A DNA stretch of 64,000 nucleotides, taken from contig OX419756.1 of NCBI GenBank assembly GCA_948567375.1, forward strand, positions 315,001 to 379,000, read 5' to 3'. Below, in pieces: positions 43,087 through 53,742 of this stretch. Position 1 is the stretch's first letter, and every line of letters starts with the position of its first letter. The notes beneath the pieces are model-generated. The model was not told the DNA's origin, ran no database searches, and was given only the letters and a program-made list of their open reading frames with translations. The position numbers and the translations under genes were made by a program. Source of the stretch: Lunularia cruciata (taxonomy: Eukaryota > Streptophyta > Marchantiopsida > Lunulariales > Lunulariaceae).

Positions 43087-45937
43087 CTCCACACACTCAC
43101 AAACACAAGTCCAACATTGATACTTGGAATCAAGCTTAAGCGACAAGCACTGCTTCTCAGCATTTTGCTTTATCTATTCTCAAAAATTATGAGCACTAAA
43201 CAACATGATACTGCGCATGCCACTCTTAAATAATGAACAACTCGATATTTCTAACAACTATACCGTTCTACAACAACTCTTCTAACCTGCAGATCCAAAA
43301 TGACAATACACCTCTTCATATCTGCCTCTTCATATCTCAAAACTGTTACTACTCCAATCCGATGTCTACTTCTTCCTCGGCTTTCAAACCCAAACCCGAA
43401 GTAACTTTACTTCCTAATATTCTGTCCTTGGGTTTCATATTTCTTACTTCCTCTACCAATTCTACTAATTCTCCACTCTAATCTACAATTCCTATCACAA
43501 GTAATCCTTCTAAATCTCTATCTCCCGACCCACTCTTCTCTAAAGTGTCAAATGTCAAATCCAAAGACACCTGCACTCCTATGTTATCTACTTTAGGTTT
43601 GGCTCTAACATCTTTCCAAAGTTTTTCTACCTTTATTTTCACTAAGTCTAATCTAATTGTGATATTATCTTCTACTTCTAAGATCTTCCTATCTACACGA
43701 GTCCAGAGAATTATCAACAACGCGTTCAAATCTGTATCTTTGGCATGTCTACTCCTTGTCTCTTGCACCAACAATTTCAACTCGTACAGCCTTGTTTCTT
43801 TAATCCGAATGTTGGCCTCTGTACTCAACATTGCGTTCATCTTGAGGACAATCTCCTTCAATGGCTCCAATCGCATTTTTCTTTCTTGCTCTCGATCTGC
43901 AAGCCAATCCTCCATCCTACATCACCAATTCCGCTTGGAACTCGGCTTTCACCGTCTCCTTCTCTTTCTCCTTCTGTACTACCTTCTCCTCCTGATTACG
44001 AAGTAACTCTCGTAATCTCTCTTCTTCCCTATATCGTGCTGCCAACTCTCTTTGCCAGAGTTGCTTCTTCTCCTTGACACTCTCCATCACCCTATCGAGC
44101 TCTTGATCCTTCGATGCGACTCTCGCCATAGCATGGATAACTTCTACTCTTGAATCAGCAAACTGCTGCTTCAAGATCTCATATTTAGCTACTTGTCTCT
44201 CCCTTGCTGTGTCACTCTGCTTAACAAGATCTTCTTGATATCTCACTTCTCTCTTCAGGTCTTCAATTACATGAGTCCTCACTACCGCCTCCGCTCGCAG
44301 CACTTCCCTTTCCTCCTCACCTCAGGTTATACTCTTCTTCAACTCCAAGTTCTCTTTGTCTAATCTTGACAACACCTGCAACACAGTCTTTACCTCTGGA
44401 CAAGTCGGCTGCATCTCCTTCTTCTTGTACTCTAACTTCACCAACAGAGGACACACCACCTCCCGCAGGTACTCGACTCCATCACTCGGGGTTACTTCTT
44501 CTTGCGTGGCCACTTCTCTTTGTACTTCTTGTTCATCCAATACTCGTCTTCTTCTCTGCATTCTTCGTATCAGAATAGACGCCTCGCTTCTTGAGCTTGC
44601 ATTCGCTTCTTCTTGCACATTACTCGGACCTACATCGTACTTCGCCTTACATCTCGAGCGGACTCCTTTCTGAACTGTGATCTTTTCTTCTGCCTCAGGT
44701 ACTTCATCTTCCAACTTTGTGTTGTCCTTGGCCTCGATCTCTGCTTGCACTTCTTCTTCTTCTTCTGCAGCAGCCGGTGCCGATGTCATTTCTCCACCTT
44801 CATCGCTATCGCTACTCATATCTCCACTCTGTAGCATTAGCTTGAGCGCCTCCTCGTGTTCCGAGTCTTTGGTCTTGAGCTCGGTGTCACCTTCCAAATC
44901 TTCATCTTTTGACTCGATACCACCATGCCTCGCCTCGGGTTTCCTCTCCTAGTCTTCCGAGGTTTCTTTGTGTCTTCGGCTTTGCCCTGCCAACTTCTCT
45001 TCTTCAAGTTCGGAGTACTCACTTTGATCTCCACATTCTTCCCTGTCTTCTAGTAGTACTCGTCGGTGCTTTTGATTTGCAAAATGTACTGCTGCTCCTC
45101 TACATCGACCTCCTTTCTCAAATCGGGATGGAAATGCAACACCATCCGAGTTCGCTCCGCCGAGTTCAGCAAATCAACCCGAGGTAGAAATGAGCTGCAA
45201 ATGGCACAATGTAGTGAGGAGGCGATTTATCCCATAGATTCCACACCATTTGTTGCATTCTCCCATGGAAACACCTCGCCCAATTGATCGGTTCTCCTGC
45301 AAACAACTTGTGAAAGAACACCGCTTGGTGTTTCATCACATAGGTTGTTCTCTCGGCTTCAAGATTGCCATCAGAGCACTCACAATTCCTCTCTTGACAG
45401 GGTCTTTGTAACTCTCCACTTTGTACTCATTCTTTGTCCGTTTTGACAAGAATGCATCTCTCACCTCTTGGGTTTCTTGGGCTATCTCTCCCTTCTCCAA
45501 GAACGTGGCCCCTTGCTCTGAGCCTGCTTCCTTCCCCAGTACTAGTCTCCAATCTGACTCTGTCCATCGAGCCGGATTTCCTCTCTTCCCTTCTTCCTTG
45601 GGTCCATTGAGACACTTGCTCTCGATGATCTCTGTCATGAAACCTAGAAAACTCACGTTCCAATTCCACGCCAAGAAGGTGATCCAAAGTCGGCTCAAGA
45701 CTTTGATCCTAGCAATCACATCTAACCTCCAAATCGCATGATTTCTCACTACAAATTCGGAGTTCTTCTTTCCTCCTCCCATCTCTCCTACCTTCTCACT
45801 GTCTCTCGATTTCACTCTTGCAACTTCTCCCTTACACACTAACGCATTTCCAACTCTATTTCCCTTCCCACGATCACCTGCAAGACGACTTCTCAACGGT
45901 GAAGGAAAATAACTCGACCTTTTGTCGTTGCGACTTC
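43087..45937 (-). mobile_element. BigLTR LTR E, second part (minus), truncated at 45937
   Basis: Continues LTR E after element F. It covers the LTR from about 525 bp from the 3' end to the region of the frame start. LTR similarity stops at about 45937, just past the TTTTGTCGTTGCGA string that equals the frame-start region; the promoter-side 400 bp are missing. It joins fragment G through a small inverted repeat. Confidence 0.88.
43349..45937 (-). pseudogene. LTR-encoded coiled-coil protein, copy E
   Basis: Minus strand. The ATG of the usual MSSNF start is changed to AGG, so translation would begin at an internal ATG (45896, MRSRLAGDRGKG). 45336-45896 is open with AWNWNVSFLGFM and YKVESYKDPVKRG; a frameshift near 45352 follows. 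The MKHQAVFFHKLF region is in another frame. The acidic stretch and early coil are at 44322-44897, coiled coil at 43917-44303 and C-terminal part at 43478-43915. Stop TAG at 43349-43351. Copy E has its own indels, so it decayed separately from F. Confidence 0.75.
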
Positions 45938-45962
45938 AACTAGTAGGAAGTAATCTTACTTC
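45938..45962. repeat. Inverted-repeat junction between LTR fragments E and G
   Basis: Arms AGTAGGAAGTAA (about 45943-45954) and TTACTTCCTACT (about 45957-45968) are perfect complements separated by two bases. The right arm is normal LTR sequence; the left arm is not found at this place in other copies and looks like fold-back filler. Confidence 0.7.
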
Positions 45963-47098
45963 CTACTACTCTGTCTTTGGGTTTCATATCTTCTACTTCT
46001 TCTACCAGATCCAACAATTCTCTTTCCTAATCTGAAATTCCATTAGTGGGTAACCCTTCTAAACCTTCATCTCACGACCCACTCTTCTCCAATGTTTCCA
46101 ATGGTAACTCTAAAGACATCTGCACTCCTATGTTATCTACTTTGGGTTTGGCTCTGACATCTTTCCAAAGTTTATCTATCTCTAATTTCACTATGTCTAA
46201 TCTAATCGCAATATTGTCTTCTACCTCTAAGATCTTCCTATCTACACAAGTCCTTAGACTTATCAGCAGCACATTCAAATCTGTATCTTTTGCCTATCTT
46301 TGCCTTGTCTCCTGCACCAACAATTTCAACTCGTGAAGCCTCGTTTCTTGAATTCGAACACTAGCCTCTGTACTCAACATTGCGTTCATCCTGAGGACTA
46401 TCTCCTTCAATGGCTCCAATCGCATTTTTCTTTCTCGCTCTCAATCTGTAAGCCAATCCTCCCTATATATTGCCAACTCTACTTCGAACTCAGCTTTCAC
46501 CGTTTCCTTCTCCTTCTCCTTTTGTACAATCTTCTCCTCCAGATTACGAAGTAAATCTTGTAATCTTTCTTCTTCCCTATATTGTGCTGCTAACTCTCTT
46601 TGCCAGAGCTGCTTCTTCTCTTCTACACTCTCCATCACCCTATCGAGCTCTTGATCCTTCGCTGCTACTCTCACCATAGCATGGATAAGTTCTACTCTTG
46701 AATCAGCAAATTGTTGCTTCAAGATCTCATATTCTACCACTTGTCTTTCCCTTGCTATATCACTCTTCTTAACAAGCTCTTCTCGATATCTCACTTCTCT
46801 CTTCAGGTCTTCAATTACCTGAGTCTTCACTATTGCCTCCGCTCGTAGTACTTCACTTTCCTCCTCACCTCGGGTTATGATTTTCTTCAACTCCAAGTTC
46901 TCTTCTTCTAATCACGCTAAGACCTGCAACACAATCTTCACCTCCGGACACTTTGATTGCATCTCCTTCTTCTTGTGTTCTAACTTCACCAACATAGGAC
47001 ACACCACCTCCCGCAAGTACTCGACTCCATCGCTCGCTACTACTCTTCTAGCATTGCAACTTCCCTTCTCAATTCATGTTCATCCGATACTCACCTTC
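45948..47098 (-). mobile_element. BigLTR LTR fragment G (middle third, minus)
   Basis: Covers about 850 to 1990 bp from the LTR 3' end as judged against LTR I, i.e. the coiled-coil half of the LTR frame (minus open stretches 46072-46278 and 46441-46896, with EKKQLWQRELAAQYREEERL). It is broken on both sides: left at the inverted-repeat join with E, right at 47099. Confidence 0.8.
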
Positions 47099-47108
47099 TG
47101 TGGTGCCC
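47099..47108 (+). mobile_element. Ten-bp stub of a plus-strand BigLTR LTR
   Basis: TGTGGTGCCC, exactly the first ten bases of a plus-oriented BigLTR LTR, lies between fragment G and the TGTGACAACC end of element I at 47109. The simplest reading is that a plus LTR had inserted at 47099 and element I then landed ten bases inside it. The rest would lie past the right edge of the window. Confidence 0.6.
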
Positions 47109-47898
47109 TGTGACAACCCGGCAAATATCACTTTTGTGGTAATTGGGTAAGTAAAGTTCATTCCCACAGAGATACGAGTCAGAATTGGTCAAATACAAAG
47201 CAAAGTAACAATTTCAGTTCTTCTTGAGTTCTTCTTTAGTCTCTCAGGTAGAAACCACACCCAGAAGAGAGTAACAAGCACTGACTCGCAGTCTTGTCAC
47301 AAATTCAAACTTCTTAATCACAAATCCTTCAATTCTTTCCAAACAATCTTGATTGTGATGATTCAGGCTCTCCCGAAAATGGCACTTCACTGCAAAACGA
47401 CTTCGCCTCAGAATTGTGTTCCACCCCTCCACTAAAGGCACAACTTCCTCGATTCAAATTGCTTCACATCAACTTTGCATTGCACTCACAAACGCAGAAT
47501 ACTACCAACACTACAATTCCTCTCAGATCTGTCAAGGCATTGCTTCGATTGCACTTCACTCAAGATCAAAGACACAGAATGAAGATTAAGGCTGTGGAAT
47601 CCAACATCCAACAAGCACACTGACTTGCACTTCGAATTTCTTCACACACTCACATTTACAAACACAAAGTTGATACTCGGAATCAAGCTCAAGCTACGAG
47701 CACTGCTTCACAGCACTTCACTTTATCTATTCTCAGAAATAATGAGCACTGAACAACATTTTCCTACGAATGCCACTCTTAAATAGTAAAGCAATCGACA
47801 GTTCTAACAACTATACCGTTCTACCACAACTATTTTAACCTGCAGATCCAAAATGACAATGCACCTCTTCATATCTGCCCCTTCAAATCTCAAATTTG

Positions 47899-50513
47899 TT
47901 ACTTATCCGATCCGATGTCTACTTCTTCCTCGGCTTTCAAACCCGACCCCGAAGTAATCTTACTTCCTACTACATTTTCCTCGGGTTTCCCATCTCCTAC
48001 TTCTTCTACCAAATCCAGCAATTCTCTTTCCTGATCTGAAATTGCACTAGTGGGTAATCTATCTTACTCTTCATCCTTCGACCCACTTTTCTCTAATGTC
48101 TCTGAGGGCAACTCCAAAAGACATTTGGATTCCTATGTTATCTTCTTCAGGTTTTGCCTTAACATCTTGCCGAAGCTTTTCTAACTCTATTCTCACTAAA
48201 TCTAATCTAATCGCAATATTGTCTTCTACTTCTAAGATCTTCCTGTCTACACGAGTTCTGAGACTAATCAACAAGGCATTCAAATCTGTATCTTTCGCTT
48301 GTCTTCGCCTTGTCTCCTGCACCAACAACTTCAACTCGTGCAACCTTGTTTCTTCAATCCAAACGTTGGCTTTTGTACTTAACATTGCATTCACTCTGAG
48401 GACTATCTCCTTCAATGGCTCCAATTTTGTCTTTTGTTCTTGTTCCCAATCTACAAGCCATTCCTCTCTGTACATTGCCAACTCTTCTTCGAACTCGGCC
48501 TTCACCGCTTCCTTCTCTTTCTCCTTCTGTACGATTTTCTCTTCCTGATTACGAAGTAACTCTCGTAATCTCTCTTCTTCTCTATACCGCACAGACAACT
48601 CTCTTTGCTAGAGCTACTTCTTCTTCTCCATACTCTCCATCACTCGATCAAGCTCTTGGTCCTTTGATGCTACCCTCGCCATAGCATGGATAAGCTCTAC
48701 TCTTGAGTCAGCAAACTGCTGCTTCAAGATTTCAAATTCAGCTACATGTCTCTCCCTTGCTATGTCACTCTTCCTCACAAGATCCTCTCGATAGCTCACT
48801 TCTCTCTTCAGGGCTTCGATTACCTGACTTCTCTCTACTACTTCCGCTTGTAGTACTTCTCTCTCCTTCTCACCTCGGGTTATACTCTTCTTCAACTCCG
48901 AGTTTTCTTCTTCTAATCTCGCTACCACCTGCAATACAGTCTTTACCTCTGCACAAGTTGACTGCATCTCCTTCTTCTTCTTCTCCAACTTTACTAACAG
49001 TGGGCATACTACCTCTTGCAGGTACTCTACTCCCTCATTGGCAACTTCTTCCTCCCACTGAGTAATTTCGTGTTTCTCCTCATGTTCTTCTGATACGCGC
49101 CTTTGTCGCTGAAGTCTTCGTATCGGGATTGATGCCTCACTACCCATGCTATCTTCTGCATCTGCCTTCACTTTACTTGGCCTTGCCTCACACTTTGCCT
49201 TACGTCTCGAGCGAACTCCTTGCTGTACTGCGATCTTCTTCTCCTTGAGCACCAGTACTTTGTCTTCCAGCGCCATATTGTCTTTGGCTTCTACTTCGGC
49301 TGGCACTTCTTTGTATTCTTCAACCGCTAGTGCCAAGGTCATTTCTCCACTGTCTTCACTGTCACTGCTAGTATCTCCACTCTGCAGTGTTAGCTCAAGT
49401 TCCTCCTCACGTTCCGAGTCCTCCGTCTTGAGCTCGGCTTCGCCTTCTGAGTCTTCATCTTCCGACTCAATCACCACCATCCCTCGCCTCGAGTTATGCT
49501 TTTGCATCTTCCGAGGTTTCTTGTTTTCTTTGGCTTTTGTGTGCTGAGTTCTCTTCTTCGTCAGGGTACTTACCACGACCTCCACGTTTTTCCTTGTCTT
49601 CGCATAGTAGTCGTCTGTGCTCCGGATTTGAAGAATGTATCGCTGCTCCTCCGCGTCAACTTCTCTTCTCAAGTCAGGATGGAAATGAGACACCATTCTA
49701 TTGTGCTCCGCCAAATTGAGCAAATTCAACCTGAGGTAGAAATGTGCTGCAAATGGTACGATGTAGTGTGGAGGCAACTTATCCCGCAGATTCCACACCA
49801 TCTGCCTTGTTCTCCCGTGAAAGCACCTTGCCCAATTGATCGGTTCTACTGCAAATAACTTGTGAAAGAACACCGCTTGGTGTTTCATCACATAAGTGGT
49901 TCTCTCCGGCTTCAGGATGGCCATTAGTGCACTCACAATTCCTCTCCTCACAGGGTCTTTGTAGCTCTCAACTTTGTACCCATTCTTCGTTCTCTTCGAC
50001 GAGAAGGCATCTCTCACCTCCTGCGTTTCTTGGGCTATCTCTCCATTCCCCAAGAATGTGGCTCCCTGCTCCGAACCTGCCTCCTTCTTGAGTACGAGTC
50101 TCCAATCCGACTCTGTCCAGCGAGCCGGATTTCCTCTCTTCCCGTCTTCCTCGGGACCATCGAGACACTTACTCTCGATGATTTCTGTCATGAATCTTGG
50201 AAAACTTACATTCCAGTTCCATGCCAGAAAGGTGATCCGAAGTCGGCTCCAAGACTTCACTAATATATATATAGTGAAGTCGGCTCAAGACTTTGATCCT
50301 CGCTACTACATCTTATCTCCAAACTGCATGATTTCTCACTGCGAATTCAGAGTTTCTATTCCCTCCTCCTCACATCTCTTCTAATTTCTTACTGTCTCTC
50401 GATGTCTCTCTCGCGACTTCTCCCTTGCGCACTTACCCGAGTACAACTTTATTTCCCTTTCCCCGATCACCTGCAAGACGACTTCTCAACGGCAAAGGAA
50501 AATTGCTTGACAT
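47899..50513 (-). pseudogene. LTR-encoded coiled-coil protein, element I 3' LTR (longest open copy)
   Basis: ATG at 50513 (MSSNFPLPLRS) to TAA at 47899. The stretch 50260-48614 is open for 548 codons, the longest in the window, from inside the LRITFLAWNWNVSFPRFM block through MKHQAVFFHKLF, MVWNLRDK, FAAHFYLRLNLL, the acidic middle (ESEDEDSEGEAELKTEDSE) and into the coiled coil. A TAG (for Q/L of KKQLWQ) ends it; the coil resumes at 48598-48071. Upstream, the 37-bp insertion at 50250-50286 shifts the frame near residue 80. A further frame change near 48110 affects the last part. No signal peptide or membrane segment is seen. If made, this would be a soluble, acidic, self-associating protein. 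Confidence 0.82.
50250..50286. repeat. 37-bp palindromic insertion in LTR I
   Basis: Against the other LTRs there are 37 extra bases, bounded by a duplicated AGTCGGCTC. Inside, GACTTCACTA (50253-50262) and TAGTGAAGTC (50272-50281) form a perfect 10-bp hairpin with an AT-only loop of 9 bases. Confidence 0.85.
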
Positions 50514-50531
50514 TTTGTCATTGCAGTTTCG

Positions 50532-50540
50532 ATTTTTATA
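50532..50540 (-). promoter_or_regulatory. LTR TATA box, element I
   Basis: TATAAAAAT on the minus strand, 19 bp before the ATG at 50513, in the same context as in copies B, C and F. Confidence 0.62.
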
Positions 50541-50927
50541 GAGTTTCACTTCTTCGTCTTCCGTCGCTTTGAGTTTCTATCAAGAAATCACACCTCCTGC
50601 ATGCACCTATTACTATCAATCAACCTTCGCGCGTATGAGCCGCCAGTTTTGAAACAGCTCCTTCTTGAATTTCTCGCCCCGACGAAAGGTTGTTAGACTG
50701 TCTTTGCCTCGGGTTGACCTCCCCCCAATCTGAAGACAATTTACTTCATATGGTATGCTGACAGGGCATTTCCGAGGACTTCGCCTTATGACCCGAAGTC
50801 ACTTAACTTCACGTTTCATCCCAAAGACACTTTTCTTCTCCTTCTTCGGCCATACAAGCACAATCCAACCTCTCTATACACTTCTTCTCCTTTATTTTGA
50901 AAAAACAAAAAATGTGGGCACCACATA

Positions 50928-50938
50928 CCCCCTCCCTC
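50928..50938 (-). other. Polypurine tract (element I)
   Basis: Minus strand GAGGGAGGGGG, identical to element F, overlapping the end of the integrase frame. Confidence 0.88.
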
Positions 50939-51491
50939 AAATGTGAGCGTCCCCATGAACATAGACCTTGGATGTCTTAGAAACTTCTGAGTCTGTGGTC
51001 CAATATCTCTGAACTCTCCACCCGTTTACTTGAGTGGCAAAAGGATTACCTTCCAAATTGACGAGTTGCATGGATCCATTTTTGTAAAGATGAAGAACTC
51101 GATAGGAACCCATCCATCTCAAATGCAACTTGCCTGGAAAAAATATTTGGTGATTGTCATATAACAAAACCAAATCCCCTTCTTGTACAGTCACAGGCTT
51201 GATTCTCTGATCGTGTCTGACTTTCCTCTTTGCTTGTACTTCTTTTGTGGTTTGCATTGCATTGTCTCTTTTCTCTTCTAACCACATCAGTTGATGAATC
51301 CAAAGATCCTGACTTTCCTCTTCCGACATCCGTTCTTTGCACAGAACTCGATATGTTGGAACCTCAAATTCAACTGGTAGTATGGGATGCAAGCCATATG
51401 TCAAGAAGTATGGGGTTTGTTTGGTTGTAATCTTCTCTGTCGTTCGATATGCCCACAACGTGGCTGGTAATTTTGTATCCCAGTCATACGC
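50937..51491 (-). pseudogene. Integrase C-terminal part (element I), separated by insertion K
   Basis: Minus strand, open from the K junction: YDWDTKLPATLWAYRTTEK, QTPYFLTYGLHPILPVEFEV, KRKVRHDQRIKPVTVQEGDLVLL, LHLRWMGSYRVLHLY and the final GDAHI before TGA at 50937-50939. It joins the part at 55903-56821. The KVRHDQRIKP and GDLVLL blocks are the usual integrase C-terminal sequence. The first 14 codons of the open frame (51492-51533) come from K. Confidence 0.9.
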
Positions 51492-51897
51492 TGTCGTGGG
51501 GAACGTTCGGTATTGAGAGTGCGCCGAGCACATGGCTGCTTGTGCTTAGTTTCCTGAGGTTGACTCACCCTGAAGGTTTTGTTTTATCCTTGACTTTCGT
51601 AAACCCAATCTTGTCATGCGAGGCTGGTGTTATGGTTTCTACCTCTGCTTGGTCTCATATCCTATTTTCTCGTTAGGTTCAAGCTATGGTTCGGGATCTG
51701 GCAGTTCATAGACCTAGGTCCGGTGGCCCTTTCATAAAATAAAATAAACAACAACTGAGTGATCTAACTGAACATAAATCCGGCACTCAGATCATTTAAT
51801 TATGCTTTTCACCTGGACCAGACTGAGAGATCCTAGAATGGAGTTTCCTCAACTCTAGTCACAATTCATAACACAAATCTGCTTCCAAGACTCATTT

Positions 51898-52478
51898 CAC
51901 ATTTTGAAATTTCCTATCCTGGTCCAAAACACAGTCCTAAGGCATCTCCAAAAGCCTTCAGCCCTTCAAGATTCCCTTCACATTTTGAAATTTCTGTCAT
52001 GGTCCAAAACACAGTCCTAAAGCATCTCCAAAACCTTCAGCCTTCAAGACTCATTTCACATTTCGAAATTCCTATCCTGGTCCAAAACACAGTCCCAAGG
52101 CATCTCCAAAAGCCTTCAGCCCTTCAAGACTCCTTTCACATTTCAAAAATTCCTATCCTGGTCCAAAACACAGTCCTAAAGCATCTCCAAAACCTTCAGC
52201 CTTCAAGACTCCTTTCACATTTCGAAATTCCTATCCTGGTCCAAAACACAGTCCTAAGGCATCTCCAAAAGCCTTCAGCCCTTCAAAACTCCCTTCACAT
52301 TTTGAAATTTCTGTCCTGGTCCAAAACACAGCCCTCATGCATCTTCAAAAGCCTTCAGCCCTTCAAAACTCCTCTCACATTTTGGAAAGTTCTCTCCTGG
52401 TCCAAAACACAGCCCTCAGGCATCTCCAAAAGCCTTCAGCCCTTCAAGACTCCTTTCACATTTTGAAAATTCCTATCC
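51898..52478. repeat. Tandem repeat, about 8 units of about 79 bp, in K LTR
   Basis: Each unit has TTCACATTT(T/C)GAAA, then TCCTGGTCCAAAACACAG and GCATCTCCAAAA..CCTTCAGCC. Units begin near 51898, 51969, 52047, 52137, 52217, 52296, 52376 and 52456. Confidence 0.85.
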
Positions 52479-52810
52479 TGGTCCAAGCACAGCCCTACAC
52501 TCTCACATTTTGAAATTTCCTCTCCTGGTCCAAGCACAGCCTGCACTCTCACCTTTCGAAAATTCCTCTCCTGGTCCAATCACAGCCCTGCACTCTCACA
52601 TTTCAGAATTCCTCTCCTGGTCCAAGCACAGCCCTGCACTCTCACATTTCGAAATTGCTCTCCTGGTCCAAGCACAGCCCTGCACTCTCACATTTCAAAA
52701 TTGCTCTCCTGGTCCAAGCACAGCCCGGCACTCTCACATTTTGAAATTGCTCTCCTGGTCCAAGCACAGCCCTGCACCCTCACATTTCGAAATTCCTCTC
52801 CTGTCCAACT
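52479..52810. repeat. Tandem repeat, about 7 units of about 47 bp, in K LTR
   Basis: Unit: CCAAGCACAGCCCTGCACTC, TCACATTTCGAAATT, CTCTCCTGGT. It appears to derive from the 79-bp unit by loss of the CATCTCC...TTCAAGAC part. Some units are repeated again at 54925-55020 in the 5' LTR of K. Confidence 0.85.
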
Positions 52811-53084
52811 CGAAAATCCTGGCCCTGATTGTTCCTCTTCCACCCTTCAGTTCTCGAGAAATTTTCTCCCCTGCACTCTCAAGCTCTCCTGTCCAACTCG
52901 AAAATCCTCTCCTGTGTGTGTTCCTCTGTCCAAACCCTCCAGCTTCTCGAGAATTTCTCCCCCTGCCAAACCCTCTCCTGTCCAACTTGAAATTTTTTTT
53001 CCTATGTGTGTTCCTCTGTCCAAACCCTCCAGCTTCTCGAGAATTTCTCCTCTTGCCAAACCCTCTCCTGTCCAACTCGAAATT

Positions 53085-53390
53085 TCCTCTCCTGATTTTT
53101 CCTCTGTCCCTAAAAAGCCTTCATGACTACTCCTTCCTGATCATTCCAGTCCCTTTCGATTCACTTCCTTCCTGCCCACCTTCTGTCCTCTGACCCCAAA
53201 CTCCTCGTGTCATTTCCCTCTCCTGTCCAACTCTAAATTTCCTCTCCTGATTTTTCCTCTGTCCCTAAAAAGCCTTCATGACTACTCCTTCCTGATCATT
53301 CCAGTCCCTTTCGATTCACTTCCTTCCTGCCCACCTTCTGTCCTCTGCCCCAAACTCCTCCTGTCATTTCCGAAAAAAAAAAACCCTTTT
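53085..53390. repeat. Tandem duplication of about 150 bp in K LTR
   Basis: The block TTTTTCCTCTGTCCCTAAAA ... CTCCTGTCATTTCC occurs twice in direct succession (53096 and about 53250 starts) and twice again in the 5' LTR of K (about 55317 and 55471). Confidence 0.85.
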
Positions 53391-53681
53391 TCTCCCGAAA
53401 CTCCTCGGTCCCTTTTCAGAAAAAACCCTACTCCTTTCTTCTCCCGAAAATTTCTGCCACTCCTCTCGAAATCCTCTGCCAAACCCTCTCGAAATCTTTT
53501 GGCATTTTGTGAAAACCCTCAGCCCTTCTCTGTCTCCTCACTTTCTCCCAAAACAAGATAGCAAAACCACACCCAAGATATATTATCATAAATCCCTGTT
53601 CCTTACAACAAATAAAAGAGAAAAGAAAATTCATCACACCAAAAGCCTCAAGGGTACACGTGGGCTATTTTCCCGACGACA

Positions 53682-53696
53682 TCCACCCCCACCAAT
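53682..53696 (-). other. Polypurine tract (element K)
   Basis: Minus strand ATTGGTGGGGGTGGA directly before the 3' LTR start at 53681. Confidence 0.75.
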
Positions 53697-53742
53697 CCTG
53701 TGCAGCCACCGGTCTGCACCAGCAAGTCCAGAGTGATCAATA

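Larger units (their letters stand above)
47109..50925 (-). repeat. 3' LTR of element I, 3817 bp
   Basis: Minus strand starts TGTGGTGCCCACATTTTTTG at 50925 and ends GGGTTGTCACA at 47109. It is about 37 bp longer than the others because of a palindromic insertion at 50250-50286. TATA box at 50532-50540 (minus). Confidence 0.94.
51492..53681 (-). repeat. 3' LTR of element K, 2190 bp, pyrimidine-rich on plus strand, tandemly repeated
   Basis: Minus strand starts TGTCGTCGGGAAAATAGCCC at 53681 and ends TTCCCCACGACA at 51492. Much of it is internal tandem repeats. No coding motif; the long plus-strand frames are side effects of the repeats. Confidence 0.88.

Noticed and set aside
51898..52810. Regularly spaced repeats resembling a CRISPR array
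   Set aside because: Units are contiguous tandem copies without unique spacers, inside a retrotransposon LTR of a plant genome.
51999..53193. Plus-strand frames of 155 and 227 codons across the K LTR
   Set aside because: The repeats propagate a stop-free frame. Composition is low-complexity, the direction is opposite to element K, and a near copy at 54827-55471 is equally an LTR artefact.
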